Assembly: GCA_017384185.1 (NCBI GenBank)
Contig: JAFNUH010000076.1
Span: forward strand, 1-6,962
Direction of reading: 5' to 3'
DNA length: 6,962 nucleotides
DNA from: Alistipes sp.
Lineage (GTDB): Bacteria > Bacteroidota > Bacteroidia > Bacteroidales > Rikenellaceae
Shown here piece after piece: positions 1 through 5,881 of the stretch; the stretch's first letter is position 1, and the number at the start of each line of letters is the position of its first letter. The notes beneath the pieces were generated by a model. The model searched no databases. It was not told the DNA's origin and was given only the letters and a program-made list of their open reading frames with translations. A program made the translations under genes and the position numbers.

Positions 1-111
1 GTAGATATTAGCAAAATCGAGCAGGACGCTGACCGAGACTATTGGATGACCTCGTATGAGGCTCGTGAGTATGGACTCATCGACCAGGTGTTGGATAAGC
101 GTTCAAAGTAA
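1..111 (+). CDS. clpP: ClpP protease proteolytic subunit, C-terminal end (partial)
   Basis: These are the last 36 codons, in frame 1, of the serine peptidase ClpP, ending in TAA at 109-111; the gene starts outside the window. ClpP forms a cytoplasmic double-heptamer chamber that degrades proteins fed to it by an AAA+ unfoldase. The fragment reads ...QDADRDYWMTSYEAREYGLIDQVLDK..., the conserved ClpP C-terminus. By alignment from memory with the E. coli C-terminus (RDRFLSAPEAVEYGLVD), the Asp at fragment residue 13 (bases 37-39) is the catalytic-triad aspartate; Ser and His lie upstream of the window. clpX starts 11 bases after the stop, so the two are almost certainly one transcription unit. 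Identity is supported by both sequence and neighbour. Confidence 0.93.
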   Translation, partial: VDISKIEQDADRDYWMTSYEAREYGLIDQVLDKRSK

Positions 112-122
112 TATAGATTTAT

Positions 123-1400
123 ATGGCACAAAAATATAAGGGAGGTCACAATAGCGCTGAGGATTGTTGCTCGTTCTGTGGAGCTAAGCGCAGCGATGTG
201 GCTCTGATGTTTCAAGGTTCGGGTGGCGTAAATATCTGCAATAACTGCGTTGAGCGTGGTTATCATATGCTCGTTGAGAGCGAGCTCGTAGAGTCTAAGG
301 GCAAGAAGAGCAAGGCGAAGTTTAAGATGGAGGAGCTTATGAAGCCCGCCGAGATCAAAGCCGTGCTCGACCAGTATGTCATAGGTCAGGACGATGCCAA
401 GCGTTATATGTCGGTTGCCGTCTATAACCACTATAAGCGTATCGTGAGCAAGCAGAAGGGTGTAGCTACGGATGATGTCGAGATTGATAAGTCGAACATC
501 GTGCTCGTAGGTCCTACGGGTACGGGTAAGACCTTGATGGCTCGTACTATCGCACGTGTGCTTAATGTACCCTTTACCATCGTAGATGCTACGGTCTTGA
601 CCGAGGCAGGTTATGTCGGCGAGGATGTCGAGAGTATCCTCTCTCGTCTTTTGCAGGTTGCCGATTACGATGTGGATGCCGCCGAGCGAGGTATTGTATT
701 TATCGACGAGGTGGATAAAATTGCCCGCAAGAGCGATAACCCCAGCATCACACGTGACGTATCGGGCGAGGGTGTGCAGCAGGCTTTGCTGAAGATTTTG
801 GAGGGTACTGTTGTGAACGTTCCCCCGCAGGGTGGTCGTAAGCATCCCGACCAGAAGTTTATTCAGGTCAACACGAAGGATATTTTGTTCATCTGTGGTG
901 GTGCGTTTGATGGCATTGAGAAGAAAATTGCTCAACGTCTGAACACTCGTGCCATAGGTTATGGCGTGCAGAGTGCATCGCAGGTGGATAGAGATAACCT
1001 GATGAAGTATATTATGCCGCAGGATTTGAAATCTTTTGGCTTGATTCCCGAGTTGGTGGGTCGTCTGCCCGTTTTGACCTATATGCAGCCCCTCTCACGT
1101 GAGGCTTTACGCTCGATTTTGACCGAGCCGAAGAACGCTATCGTCAAGCAGTATGAGCGTCTTTTCGCTATGGATGGCGTTGATTTGCAATTTGATAGCG
1201 AGGTTTTGGACTATATCGTTGCAAAGGCTGATGAGTATAAACTCGGTGCACGTGGTCTGCGCTCAATCTGCGAGGCAATTATCATCGATGCTATGTACGA
1301 TGTACCCTCTTCGGGTGCTACTCGATTTGACGTAACCCTTGAATATGCAAAAAAGAAGATAGAGGGGTCAAATTTTTTGGAGTTAAAACAAGTAAGTTAA
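123..1400 (+). CDS. clpX: ATP-dependent Clp protease ATP-binding subunit ClpX
   Basis: This AAA+ unfoldase recognises tagged or damaged proteins, unfolds them with ATP and threads them into ClpP in the cytoplasm. It has 425 residues, against 424 in E. coli. The N-terminal zinc-binding domain has C16/C19 and C39/C42. Then come Walker A GPTGTGKT (130-137), the pore-1 loop GYVG (163-166), Walker [11 protein letters not shown] (191-200, D195/E196), the RKH pore loop (239-241), the arginine finger in VGRLPV (R314) and sensor II GARGLR (375-380, R377). The loop that docks into ClpP is IGYG (278-281), where E. coli has IGFG. The ATG at 123 puts the zinc domain at the expected distance from the N-terminus; no Shine-Dalgarno is visible, as is usual in Bacteroidetes. 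Directly follows clpP. Confidence 0.98.
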   Translation: MAQKYKGGHNSAEDCCSFCGAKRSDVALMFQGSGGVNICNNCVERGYHMLVESELVESKGKKSKAKFKMEELMKPAEIKAVLDQYVIGQDDAKRYMSVAVYNHYKRIVSKQKGVATDDVEIDKSNIVLVGPTGTGKTLMARTIARVLNVPFTIVDATVLTEAGYVGEDVESILSRLLQVADYDVDAAERGIVFIDEVDKIARKSDNPSITRDVSGEGVQQALLKILEGTVVNVPPQGGRKHPDQKFIQVNTKDILFICGGAFDGIEKKIAQRLNTRAIGYGVQSASQVDRDNLMKYIMPQDLKSFGLIPELVGRLPVLTYMQPLSREALRSILTEPKNAIVKQYERLFAMDGVDLQFDSEVLDYIVAKADEYKLGARGLRSICEAIIIDAMYDVPSSGATRFDVTLEYAKKKIEGSNFLELKQVS

Positions 1401-1411
1401 GATAATTATAT

Positions 1412-1419
1412 TATCTTTG
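1412..1419 (+). promoter_or_regulatory. possible -7 box of the transketolase promoter
   Basis: TATCTTTG matches the Bacteroidetes -7 consensus TAnnTTTG exactly and lies 28 bases upstream of the tkt ATG, in the 47-base gap after clpX. I find no TTTG-like -33 box at the expected distance of about 20 bases; the nearest TTTG (1376-1379) is 32 bases away. This may therefore be a weak promoter or a chance match in AT-rich DNA. Confidence 0.35.
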
Positions 1420-1447
1420 TGAATTAGGAATAGAATACTAAAAAGAT

Positions 1448-3475
1448 ATGTTCGCTAACTCTAAACTCAACAAGGCTGCCGATAACATCCGTATCTTGGC
1501 TGCCGCTATGGTAGAAAAGGCTAAGTCAGGTCACCCAGGTGGAGCTATGGGTGGAGCTGATTTTATTAATTTGCTTTACTCGGAGTTCATTAAGTTCGAC
1601 CCCGAGAACCCTGCATACCCCTTCCGTGACCGCTTCTTCCTCGATCCTGGTCATATGTCGCCGATGCTTTATTCGGTGCTTATGTTGTCGGGATTCTATA
1701 CAATGGAGGATTTGAAGAATTTCCGTCAGTGGGGTAGCATCACTCCCGGTCACCCCGAGGTTGATGTAATGCACGGCGTGGAGAATACCTCTGGTCCTTT
1801 GGGTCAGGGTCACGCTATGGCTTTGGGTGCAGCTATCGCTGAGCGCTTTATGGTTGCTCGTTTTGGCGAGTGGATGGCACACAAGACATATACATTCATC
1901 TCTGATGGTGCTGTGCAGGAGGAGATTTCGCAGGGCGTAGGTCGTGTTGCAGGTCATCTCGGCTTGGCAAACCTCATTATGTACTACGATGCAAACAACG
2001 TTCAGCTCTCTACTAAGGTTGATGAGATTGACTCAGAGGATGTTGCTGCGAAGTATCGTGCGTGGGGATGGCACGTGATTGATGTCGATGGTCACGATGT
2101 TGACCATATGCGTGCGGCTCTTATCGAGGCTAATGCGCAGACTGAGCGTCCTACTCTTATCATCGGTCACTCTATTATGGCTAAGGGTGCTATGGGTGCC
2201 GACGGTCGTAGTTTTGAGGGTGAGGTATCTACTCACGGTCAGCCTTTGTCTGGCGCAGGTGCAGACCTCGCAGCTACCGTTCGTAATCTTGGCGGTGATG
2301 AGGAGGAGCCCTTCAAGCTCTTCAACGAGACACGTGAGATTTACGAGGCTCGTCGCTGTGAACTTAAGATGTGGATGACAAAGCAGAAGGAGGTTGAAGC
2401 AGAGTGGCGTCAGCAGAATAAGGAGTTGTCACGCAAGTTGAACCGCTTCCTCTCTGGTGAGATTCCTGAGATTGATTTCAATAAGGTTGAGATTAAGCCC
2501 GATACAGCTACACGTGTAGCATCGGCTACAATGCTTGGCGTATATGCTGAGAATATCGAGAATATGATTGTTTCGTCTGCCGACCTTAGCAACTCTGATA
2601 AGACCGACGGTTTCTTGAAGAAGACTAAGGCGTTTGAGAAGGGTGACTTTACCGGTCAGTTCTTCCAGGCAGGTGTTGCCGAGCTTACTATGGCGTGCGT
2701 GATGAACGGTATGGCTCTTCACGGTGGCGTTATTCCTGCGTGCGGAACATTCTTTGTATTCTCAGATTATATGAAGCCCGCTATCCGTATGTCGGCTTTG
2801 ATGCGCTTGAAGGTTGTATATGTTTGGTCACACGACTCATTCCGTGTAGGTGAGGATGGTCCTACACACCAGCCTATTGAGCAGGAGATGCAGATTCGTT
2901 TGATGGAGCAGGTGCATAACCATCAGGGTGAGCGCTCAATGCTTGTATTGCGTCCCGCCGATGCTGAGGAGGCTGCCGTTGCTTGGCAGATGGCTATGGC
3001 TGAGAAGCGCCCCGTTGCATTGATTTTCTCTCGTCAGAATATTAAGTCATTGCCCGCATTGAACTGCAGTCGCCGTGAGGAGGCTAAGCAGGCTACAAAG
3101 GGTGCATATATCGTAATGGATGCAGCTAAGCCTCAGGTTGTTATGGTTGCTTCAGGTTCTGAGGTATCGACTTTGGTTGATGGTGCTGAGATGTTGCAGA
3201 AGGAGGGTATCCCCGTGCGTGTTGTAAGCGTACCGAGCGAGGGATTGTTCCGTGACCAGCCTAAGTCATATCAGGATAGCATCTTGCCAAAGGATATTAT
3301 GCGTTACGGTATGACGTCAGGTCTCTCTATCAATCTCCGAGGTCTGGTAGGCGAGAATGGTAAGATACACGGTTGCGACCACTTCGGTTATTCGGCTCCG
3401 TTCAAGGTGCTCGATGAGAAGTTTGGCTATAACGGTCAGACGGTTTACGAAGAGGTTAAGGCGATGCTGAAATAA
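1448..3475 (+). CDS. tkt: transketolase
   Basis: This thiamine-diphosphate enzyme moves two-carbon ketol units between sugar phosphates in the non-oxidative pentose phosphate pathway, linking ribose-5-P/xylulose-5-P to glycolysis. It has 675 residues, close to the usual length of about 660-680, and looks intact. The N-terminal TPP domain contains KSGHPGG (H29), GPLGQGHA and the Mg/TPP pair D153 (SDGAVQEEIS) and N183 (DANN). The D-to-N spacing of 30 equals that of E. coli TktA. The pyrimidine-binding domain has the catalytic glutamate E412 in GVAELTM. It also has H462-D463 (SHDSFRVGEDGPTHQP) with H474. The C-terminal domain ends with APFKVLDEKFGYNG, a typical transketolase end. The ATG at 1448 places the first conserved His at residue 29, as expected. 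It is followed by a hairpin terminator, so it is probably the last gene of its transcript. Confidence 0.97.
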   Translation: MFANSKLNKAADNIRILAAAMVEKAKSGHPGGAMGGADFINLLYSEFIKFDPENPAYPFRDRFFLDPGHMSPMLYSVLMLSGFYTMEDLKNFRQWGSITPGHPEVDVMHGVENTSGPLGQGHAMALGAAIAERFMVARFGEWMAHKTYTFISDGAVQEEISQGVGRVAGHLGLANLIMYYDANNVQLSTKVDEIDSEDVAAKYRAWGWHVIDVDGHDVDHMRAALIEANAQTERPTLIIGHSIMAKGAMGADGRSFEGEVSTHGQPLSGAGADLAATVRNLGGDEEEPFKLFNETREIYEARRCELKMWMTKQKEVEAEWRQQNKELSRKLNRFLSGEIPEIDFNKVEIKPDTATRVASATMLGVYAENIENMIVSSADLSNSDKTDGFLKKTKAFEKGDFTGQFFQAGVAELTMACVMNGMALHGGVIPACGTFFVFSDYMKPAIRMSALMRLKVVYVWSHDSFRVGEDGPTHQPIEQEMQIRLMEQVHNHQGERSMLVLRPADAEEAAVAWQMAMAEKRPVALIFSRQNIKSLPALNCSRREEAKQATKGAYIVMDAAKPQVVMVASGSEVSTLVDGAEMLQKEGIPVRVVSVPSEGLFRDQPKSYQDSILPKDIMRYGMTSGLSINLRGLVGENGKIHGCDHFGYSAPFKVLDEKFGYNGQTVYEEVKAMLK

Positions 3476-3482
3476 AAATAAG

Positions 3483-3511
3483 TCGAGCGGGTTGCAATGC
3501 GGCCCGCTCGA
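3483..3511 (+). terminator. hairpin terminator after tkt
   Basis: This inverted repeat starts 7 bases after the tkt stop. The arms 3483-3495 and 3499-3511 form a 13-pair stem around an AAT loop: nine perfect outer pairs (TCGAGCGGG/CCCGCTCGA), two G-T wobbles and an inner GC/GC. The downstream tract is AT-rich (TTAGAATATAT) rather than a clean T-run, so efficiency on the plus strand is uncertain. On the minus strand the following tract is more T-rich. Confidence 0.65.
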
Positions 3512-3557
3512 TTAGAATATATAATTATTGGTTCCCGATTTTATACCTAAACTATAA

Positions 3558-4097
3558 ATGAATAATAAAATTACCCTTAACGATAAGAGCTTTCGAGTAT
3601 TGATTCCTGCCGAGGATATTGACAAGGCGGTAAGTCGTGTTGCTGAGCAGCTCAACGAGCGATATGAGGGTCGTACGCCTATATTTTTGGGTGTGCTGAG
3701 TGGCTCGTTTCACTTCTTGAGTGATTTGGTTCGTAAGATAGATTTCGAGAGTCAGGTAACATTTGTGAAGCTGTCATCATACAATGGTACAGAATCTACG
3801 GGTAATGTTACACAGCAACTCGGTATTGACATTGATATTGAGGGGCGTGATATTATTATAGTTGAGGATATTGTTGAGACGGGTCATAGTATGAGCTATC
3901 TGCTCGATTACCTGAGGACAAAGAGACCGGCGAGTGTTGCAATATGTACACTCTTCTTTAAGCCTGATAAGTTTTTGTATAACTATAAGATTGATTATAC
4001 GGCACTCTCTATCGGTAATGAGTTTATCGTAGGCTACGGTCTTGATTATAATCAGTTGGGTCGTAATTTGAAAGATATATATGTCATCGACGAATAA
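3558..4097 (+). CDS. hpt: hypoxanthine phosphoribosyltransferase
   Basis: This purine salvage enzyme joins PRPP with hypoxanthine (and often guanine) to give IMP/GMP in the cytoplasm. It has 179 residues, typical for bacterial HPRTs. Visible family elements are the PPi-binding loop LSGS (47-50), the flexible loop SSYNGTESTG (73-82), and the PRPP motif IIIVEDIVETGHS (99-111). There is also FFKPDKF (133-139), in the region that contacts the purine base, and FIVGYGLDYN (156-165). Oddity: the PRPP motif reads E103-D104-I-V-E107-T-G where the human and many bacterial enzymes have EDIIDTG, so the position of the usual catalytic-base aspartate is Glu. The ATG at 3558 is the first in frame after the tkt hairpin; the preceding 46 bases are AT-rich without a clear promoter match. 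Its last 17 bases overlap queE. Confidence 0.95.
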   Translation: MNNKITLNDKSFRVLIPAEDIDKAVSRVAEQLNERYEGRTPIFLGVLSGSFHFLSDLVRKIDFESQVTFVKLSSYNGTESTGNVTQQLGIDIDIEGRDIIIVEDIVETGHSMSYLLDYLRTKRPASVAICTLFFKPDKFLYNYKIDYTALSIGNEFIVGYGLDYNQLGRNLKDIYVIDE

Positions 4098-4713
4098 CGA
4101 AATATTGGATGGTGGTCGCCGACTCCCCTTGGTTGAGGATTTCTATACCATCCAGGGTGAGGGTTATCATACAGGTAAGCCTGCATACTTCATCCGCCTG
4201 GGTGGTTGCGATGTTGGATGCCGTTGGTGTGATGCTAAATATACGTGGAATCCGAGAATTTTTCCTCCCGTAGATGTTGATACAGTTGTGGCACGAGCTA
4301 AGGAGTGTGCTGCGCAGGCTATCGTTATCACGGGTGGTGAGCCTCTGTTGTATCCGTTGGGTATCTTGACGCAGCGCTTGCGTGAGGAGGGCTTGGAGAT
4401 TTTCCTTGAGACCTCTGGTACGCATCCCTTTAGCGGTGAGTTCGATTGGGTATGCCTTTCGCCTAAGCGTCAGCTTCCACCTCTTGATGAGGCTTTTGGT
4501 CGTGCGCACGAGTTGAAGGTCATAATCCAGAGTGAGGAGGATTTTGTGTGGGCAGAGGAGAATGCTCGTCGTGTAGGACGTTATTGCAGATTGTATCTCC
4601 AGCCTGAGTGGAGTGTATATGAGGATGTTATGCCTAAGATTGTGGAGTATGCCAAGGCAAATCCTAAGTGGTCTATATCTGTGCAGACTCATAAGTTTAT
4701 GCACATACCTTAA
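4081..4713 (+). CDS. queE: 7-carboxy-7-deazaguanine synthase QueE
   Basis: This radical SAM enzyme converts 6-carboxy-tetrahydropterin to 7-carboxy-7-deazaguanine, a step towards preQ0 and queuosine in tRNA. It has 210 residues. The N-terminal FYTIQGEGYHTGKPAYFIRLGG segment is a QueE signature. The Fe-S cluster motif is C43-x3-C47-x2-C50, and the SAM-binding GGEP is at 85-88. Further on are ETSGTHP, LSPK, LQPEW and the terminal SVQTHKFMHIP, close to the family ending QTHKxxxIP. The ATG at 4081 lies 17 bases inside hpt in a different frame, suggesting translational coupling. A TTG at 4105, just past the hpt stop, is an alternative start that would keep all motifs. No queD, queC or queF is nearby, so the other pathway genes must be elsewhere. 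Confidence 0.95.
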   Translation: MSSTNNEILDGGRRLPLVEDFYTIQGEGYHTGKPAYFIRLGGCDVGCRWCDAKYTWNPRIFPPVDVDTVVARAKECAAQAIVITGGEPLLYPLGILTQRLREEGLEIFLETSGTHPFSGEFDWVCLSPKRQLPPLDEAFGRAHELKVIIQSEEDFVWAEENARRVGRYCRLYLQPEWSVYEDVMPKIVEYAKANPKWSISVQTHKFMHIP

Positions 4714-4724
4714 TATAGGTTAAT

Positions 4725-5003
4725 ATGGGTAGCGGAAAGTTAACAAAGAAGATATGGCAGATAGCTATGGGGGTAGTGATTGTCTATACCGCCGTGCTTA
4801 CTGTGCGTAATCTCTTTACGGTCATCACTGTCAAACATCGTATGAGTCGCCTTGAGGAGCAGGGTGAGCAGTTTCAGGCTCGTATAACCGAGGATAGCAC
4901 GATGCTCGAGCGACTAAAGTATGATGAATATCTTGAGCAGTATGCCCGTGAGCGTTTTCATATGCAGCGACCGAACGAACATATTTATATAATCGAAGAT
5001 TAA
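4725..5003 (+). CDS. FtsB/DivIC-family septum formation initiator protein
   Basis: This small single-pass membrane protein of 92 residues has the layout of the FtsB/DivIC division proteins, which bind FtsL and FtsQ/DivIB in the divisome. It has a short basic cytoplasmic N-terminus (KLTKK), one hydrophobic segment at about 11-34, a charged heptad-like helix at about 37-66, and the family's C-terminal motif YDEYLEQYARERFHMQRPNE (66-85) before IYIIE. The ATG at 4725 is 11 bases after the queE stop, and no Shine-Dalgarno is visible. It is the last gene before a strong terminator, so it is probably co-transcribed with hpt and queE. Sequence alone does not separate an FtsB from a DivIC assignment, hence no symbol. 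Confidence 0.88.
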   Translation: MGSGKLTKKIWQIAMGVVIVYTAVLTVRNLFTVITVKHRMSRLEEQGEQFQARITEDSTMLERLKYDEYLEQYARERFHMQRPNEHIYIIED

Positions 5004-5031
5004 ATAGCTCTTGTTATACAATCTCTCAGAA

Positions 5032-5069
5032 AAAGAGGGTGCTAACTTAACTTGTTAGACACCCTCTTT
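5032..5069. terminator. bidirectional terminator between the division gene and argR
   Basis: The stem AAAGAGGGTG/CACCCTCTTT (10 perfect pairs) continues after a bulged A (5059) into CTAAC/GTTAG around the loop TTAACTT (5047-5053). A-runs precede the left arm and T-rich DNA follows the right arm (TTTATTATTAT), so it can work as an intrinsic terminator in both directions. It lies between two convergent genes, 28 bases after the upstream stop and 4 bases beyond the argR stop. Confidence 0.9.
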
Positions 5070-5073
5070 ATTA

Positions 5074-5541
5074 TTATATCACATTTCCTAACATCGGGAA
5101 AATTCTCATCAGAGACTCTATTACCTGCCCTCGGTTAGCATCCTCACGAAGGATTATTAGCACCGTGTTGTCGCCCGCAATCGTACCCAAAATGTTGGGG
5201 CAGTCAAGGTTATCGATTGGAACGGATATAGCGCTCGCATAACCGGCTTTTGTCTTTAGAACACCTAAATTTCCTGAGAATGTTAGGCTTGTGATGTTGT
5301 CAGATATGTTCGACGAGACATTAACATCGTGTTGTGTAGTGTTTGGCAGAACGTAGATGTAGCCCTTATTTTTGTGAGGAACTTTGGCTACATTCATAAA
5401 CTTCAGGTCACGTGATAGTGTACTTTGTGTAATCTCTATTCCGCACTCTGCCAGGCGTGTAATCAGCTCCTCCTGTGAGCCTACCAACTCGCTACGAATT
5501 ATCTTGCGTATGGTTGCGAGTCGTTGTGTTTTTTGATTCAT
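5074..5541 (-). CDS. argR: arginine repressor ArgR
   Basis: This transcription factor senses L-arginine; in other bacteria it binds ARG boxes as a hexamer and represses arginine biosynthesis genes. It has 155 residues, against 156 in E. coli. The N-terminal winged helix-turn-helix (about 1-68) shows SQEELITRLAECGIEITQ (22-39) and the recognition helix STLSRDLK (40-47, SRD at 43-45). The C-terminal oligomerisation and arginine-binding domain has GTIAGDNT at 119-126. The usual motif is GTIAGDDT, so the second aspartate, an arginine contact in E. coli, is Asn125 here. The ATG (complement of 5539-5541) puts the HTH at the normal position. It diverges from the GNAT-argG genes across a region full of palindromic half-sites, the expected setting for control of that operon and of itself. 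Confidence 0.96.
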   Translation of the reverse strand: MNQKTQRLATIRKIIRSELVGSQEELITRLAECGIEITQSTLSRDLKFMNVAKVPHKNKGYIYVLPNTTQHDVNVSSNISDNITSLTFSGNLGVLKTKAGYASAISVPIDNLDCPNILGTIAGDNTVLIILREDANRGQVIESLMRIFPMLGNVI

Positions 5542-5586
5542 TTTTGATATTTTCGTTTAGGTTGAATTTGGTTTCTTGTTGTCATA

Positions 5587-5622
5587 TTTATGCGAATTTA
5601 ATGCATAAAACTGATTTATGCA
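5587..5622. promoter_or_regulatory. probable ArgR operator cluster upstream of argR
   Basis: Three half-sites alternate in orientation: TTTATGC (5587-5593), GCATAAA (5603-5609) and TTTATGC (5615-5621). The centres of their TATGC/GCATA cores are exactly 14 bases apart. The first two form a 7-base palindrome with a 9-base gap; the second and third extend to TGCATAAA-N5-TTTATGCA, an 8-base perfect palindrome. The pattern resembles known ARG boxes (TGnAT...ATnCA half-sites) and lies 46-81 bases before the argR start, suited to autoregulation. That ArgR is the ligand is inferred. Confidence 0.6.
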
Positions 5623-5629
5623 ACTCTTT

Positions 5630-5686
5630 TCGAATCTATTTTACCTCCGTGTCGAGTTTTTCTTTGCTATCACTTGATAGATTCGA
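5630..5686. repeat. 10-base inverted repeat with 37-base loop
   Basis: TCGAATCTAT (5630-5639) is perfectly complementary to ATAGATTCGA (5677-5686). The right arm also overlaps a second, tight inverted repeat, CTATCA-CT-TGATAG (5667-5680), so the two hairpins exclude each other. It lies about 90-145 bases before argR and could be in an argR leader RNA or be a protein-binding site. The function is unknown. Confidence 0.45.
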
Positions 5687-5750
5687 GTAAGTGGGCGAGT
5701 AACCGTTTGAGTGTAGAATATTCCGTATTTTGACATATCTATTCATTATT

Positions 5751-5765
5751 TATGCAATTATGCGG
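5751..5765. promoter_or_regulatory. tandem TATGC half-sites, possible auxiliary ArgR site
   Basis: TATGCAAT (5751-5758) is directly followed by TATGCGG (5759-5765), giving the same TATGC core as the flanking palindromes at an 8-base period in direct orientation. They lie about 40 bases upstream of the predicted GNAT promoter. They could be part of the same operator system, but direct orientation is unlike a classic ARG box. Confidence 0.35.
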
Positions 5766-5802
5766 ATATTTTATATTATATATAAATAACGATAATTAAA
5801 TA

Positions 5803-5834
5803 TTTGCATATTGTGGAATAATATGCAATCTTTG
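5803..5834 (+). promoter_or_regulatory. promoter of the GNAT-argG operon
   Basis: TTTG (5803-5806) is followed, after 20 bases, by AATCTTTG (5827-5834). This fits the Bacteroidetes primary sigma pattern TTTG-N19-21-TAnnTTTG with one mismatch (A for the first T). It predicts transcription from about 5840, leaving a leader of about 40 bases before the GNAT ATG. Confidence 0.65.
5804..5828. promoter_or_regulatory. palindromic operator inside the GNAT-argG promoter
   Basis: TTGCATATT (5804-5812) and AATATGCAA (5820-5828) form a 9-base perfect inverted repeat around GTGGAAT. It has the same GCATA/TATGC cores as the sites near argR. It covers the spacer and touches both the -33 and -7 boxes, so a bound protein should block RNA polymerase. 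With argR divergent and argG downstream, ArgR is the obvious candidate; this is an inference. Confidence 0.65.
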
Positions 5835-5881
5835 CACTCTCAAATTGAAATTAATACGAAAACATATAACTTTTTGTCGAA

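Larger units (their letters stand above)
5542..5881. other. divergent arg control region (argR / GNAT-argG)
   Basis: This is 340 bases of AT-rich non-coding DNA between the two divergent starts. It holds, in order, a cluster of three alternating TATGC/GCATA half-sites near argR, a long-range inverted repeat (5630-5686), a tandem pair of TATGC half-sites (5751-5765), an extreme A/T tract (5766-5802), and the predicted GNAT promoter with an embedded palindrome (5803-5834). No convincing coding frame is seen. A plus-strand open frame that enters it from within argR has no recognisable protein features. Confidence 0.8.

Noticed and set aside
39..935. 298-codon open frame on the minus strand across clpX
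   Set aside because: It lies fully antisense to an intact clpX and has no recognisable domain. Antisense frames stay open here because the sense codons rarely use TTA, CTA or TCA.
1526..1957. 143-codon minus-strand frame in tkt
   Set aside because: It is a shadow of the TPP-binding part of transketolase, with no independent evidence.
1448..3475. Whether the unusual GVAELTM motif marks an inactive transketolase-like protein
   Set aside because: The catalytic Glu is kept, and the His, Asp and Asn of the TPP/Mg and substrate sites are all present, so it looks active.
4084..4704. 206-codon open frame on the minus strand covering nearly all of queE
   Set aside because: It is the exact codon-phase shadow of queE, whose motifs are all present; no promoter or protein signature is seen for the antisense frame.
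5003..5073. Short inverted repeats as a mobile-element end or CRISPR repeat
   Set aside because: There is a single hairpin between convergent genes with A/T-rich flanks, fully explained as a bidirectional terminator.
5475..5690. 71-codon plus-strand frame running from within argR into the control region
   Set aside because: It is antisense to the argR N-terminus, its hydrophobic composition fits AT-rich DNA read by chance, and it crosses the operator cluster.
5766..5802. A/T run as a possible replication origin or transposon end
   Set aside because: No DnaA-box cluster, no terminal repeats and no target-site duplication are seen; it is ordinary AT-rich promoter-upstream DNA.
5840..5881. Arginine riboswitch or attenuator in the GNAT leader
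   Set aside because: The predicted leader is only about 40 bases, with no stable hairpin or arginine-rich leader peptide.
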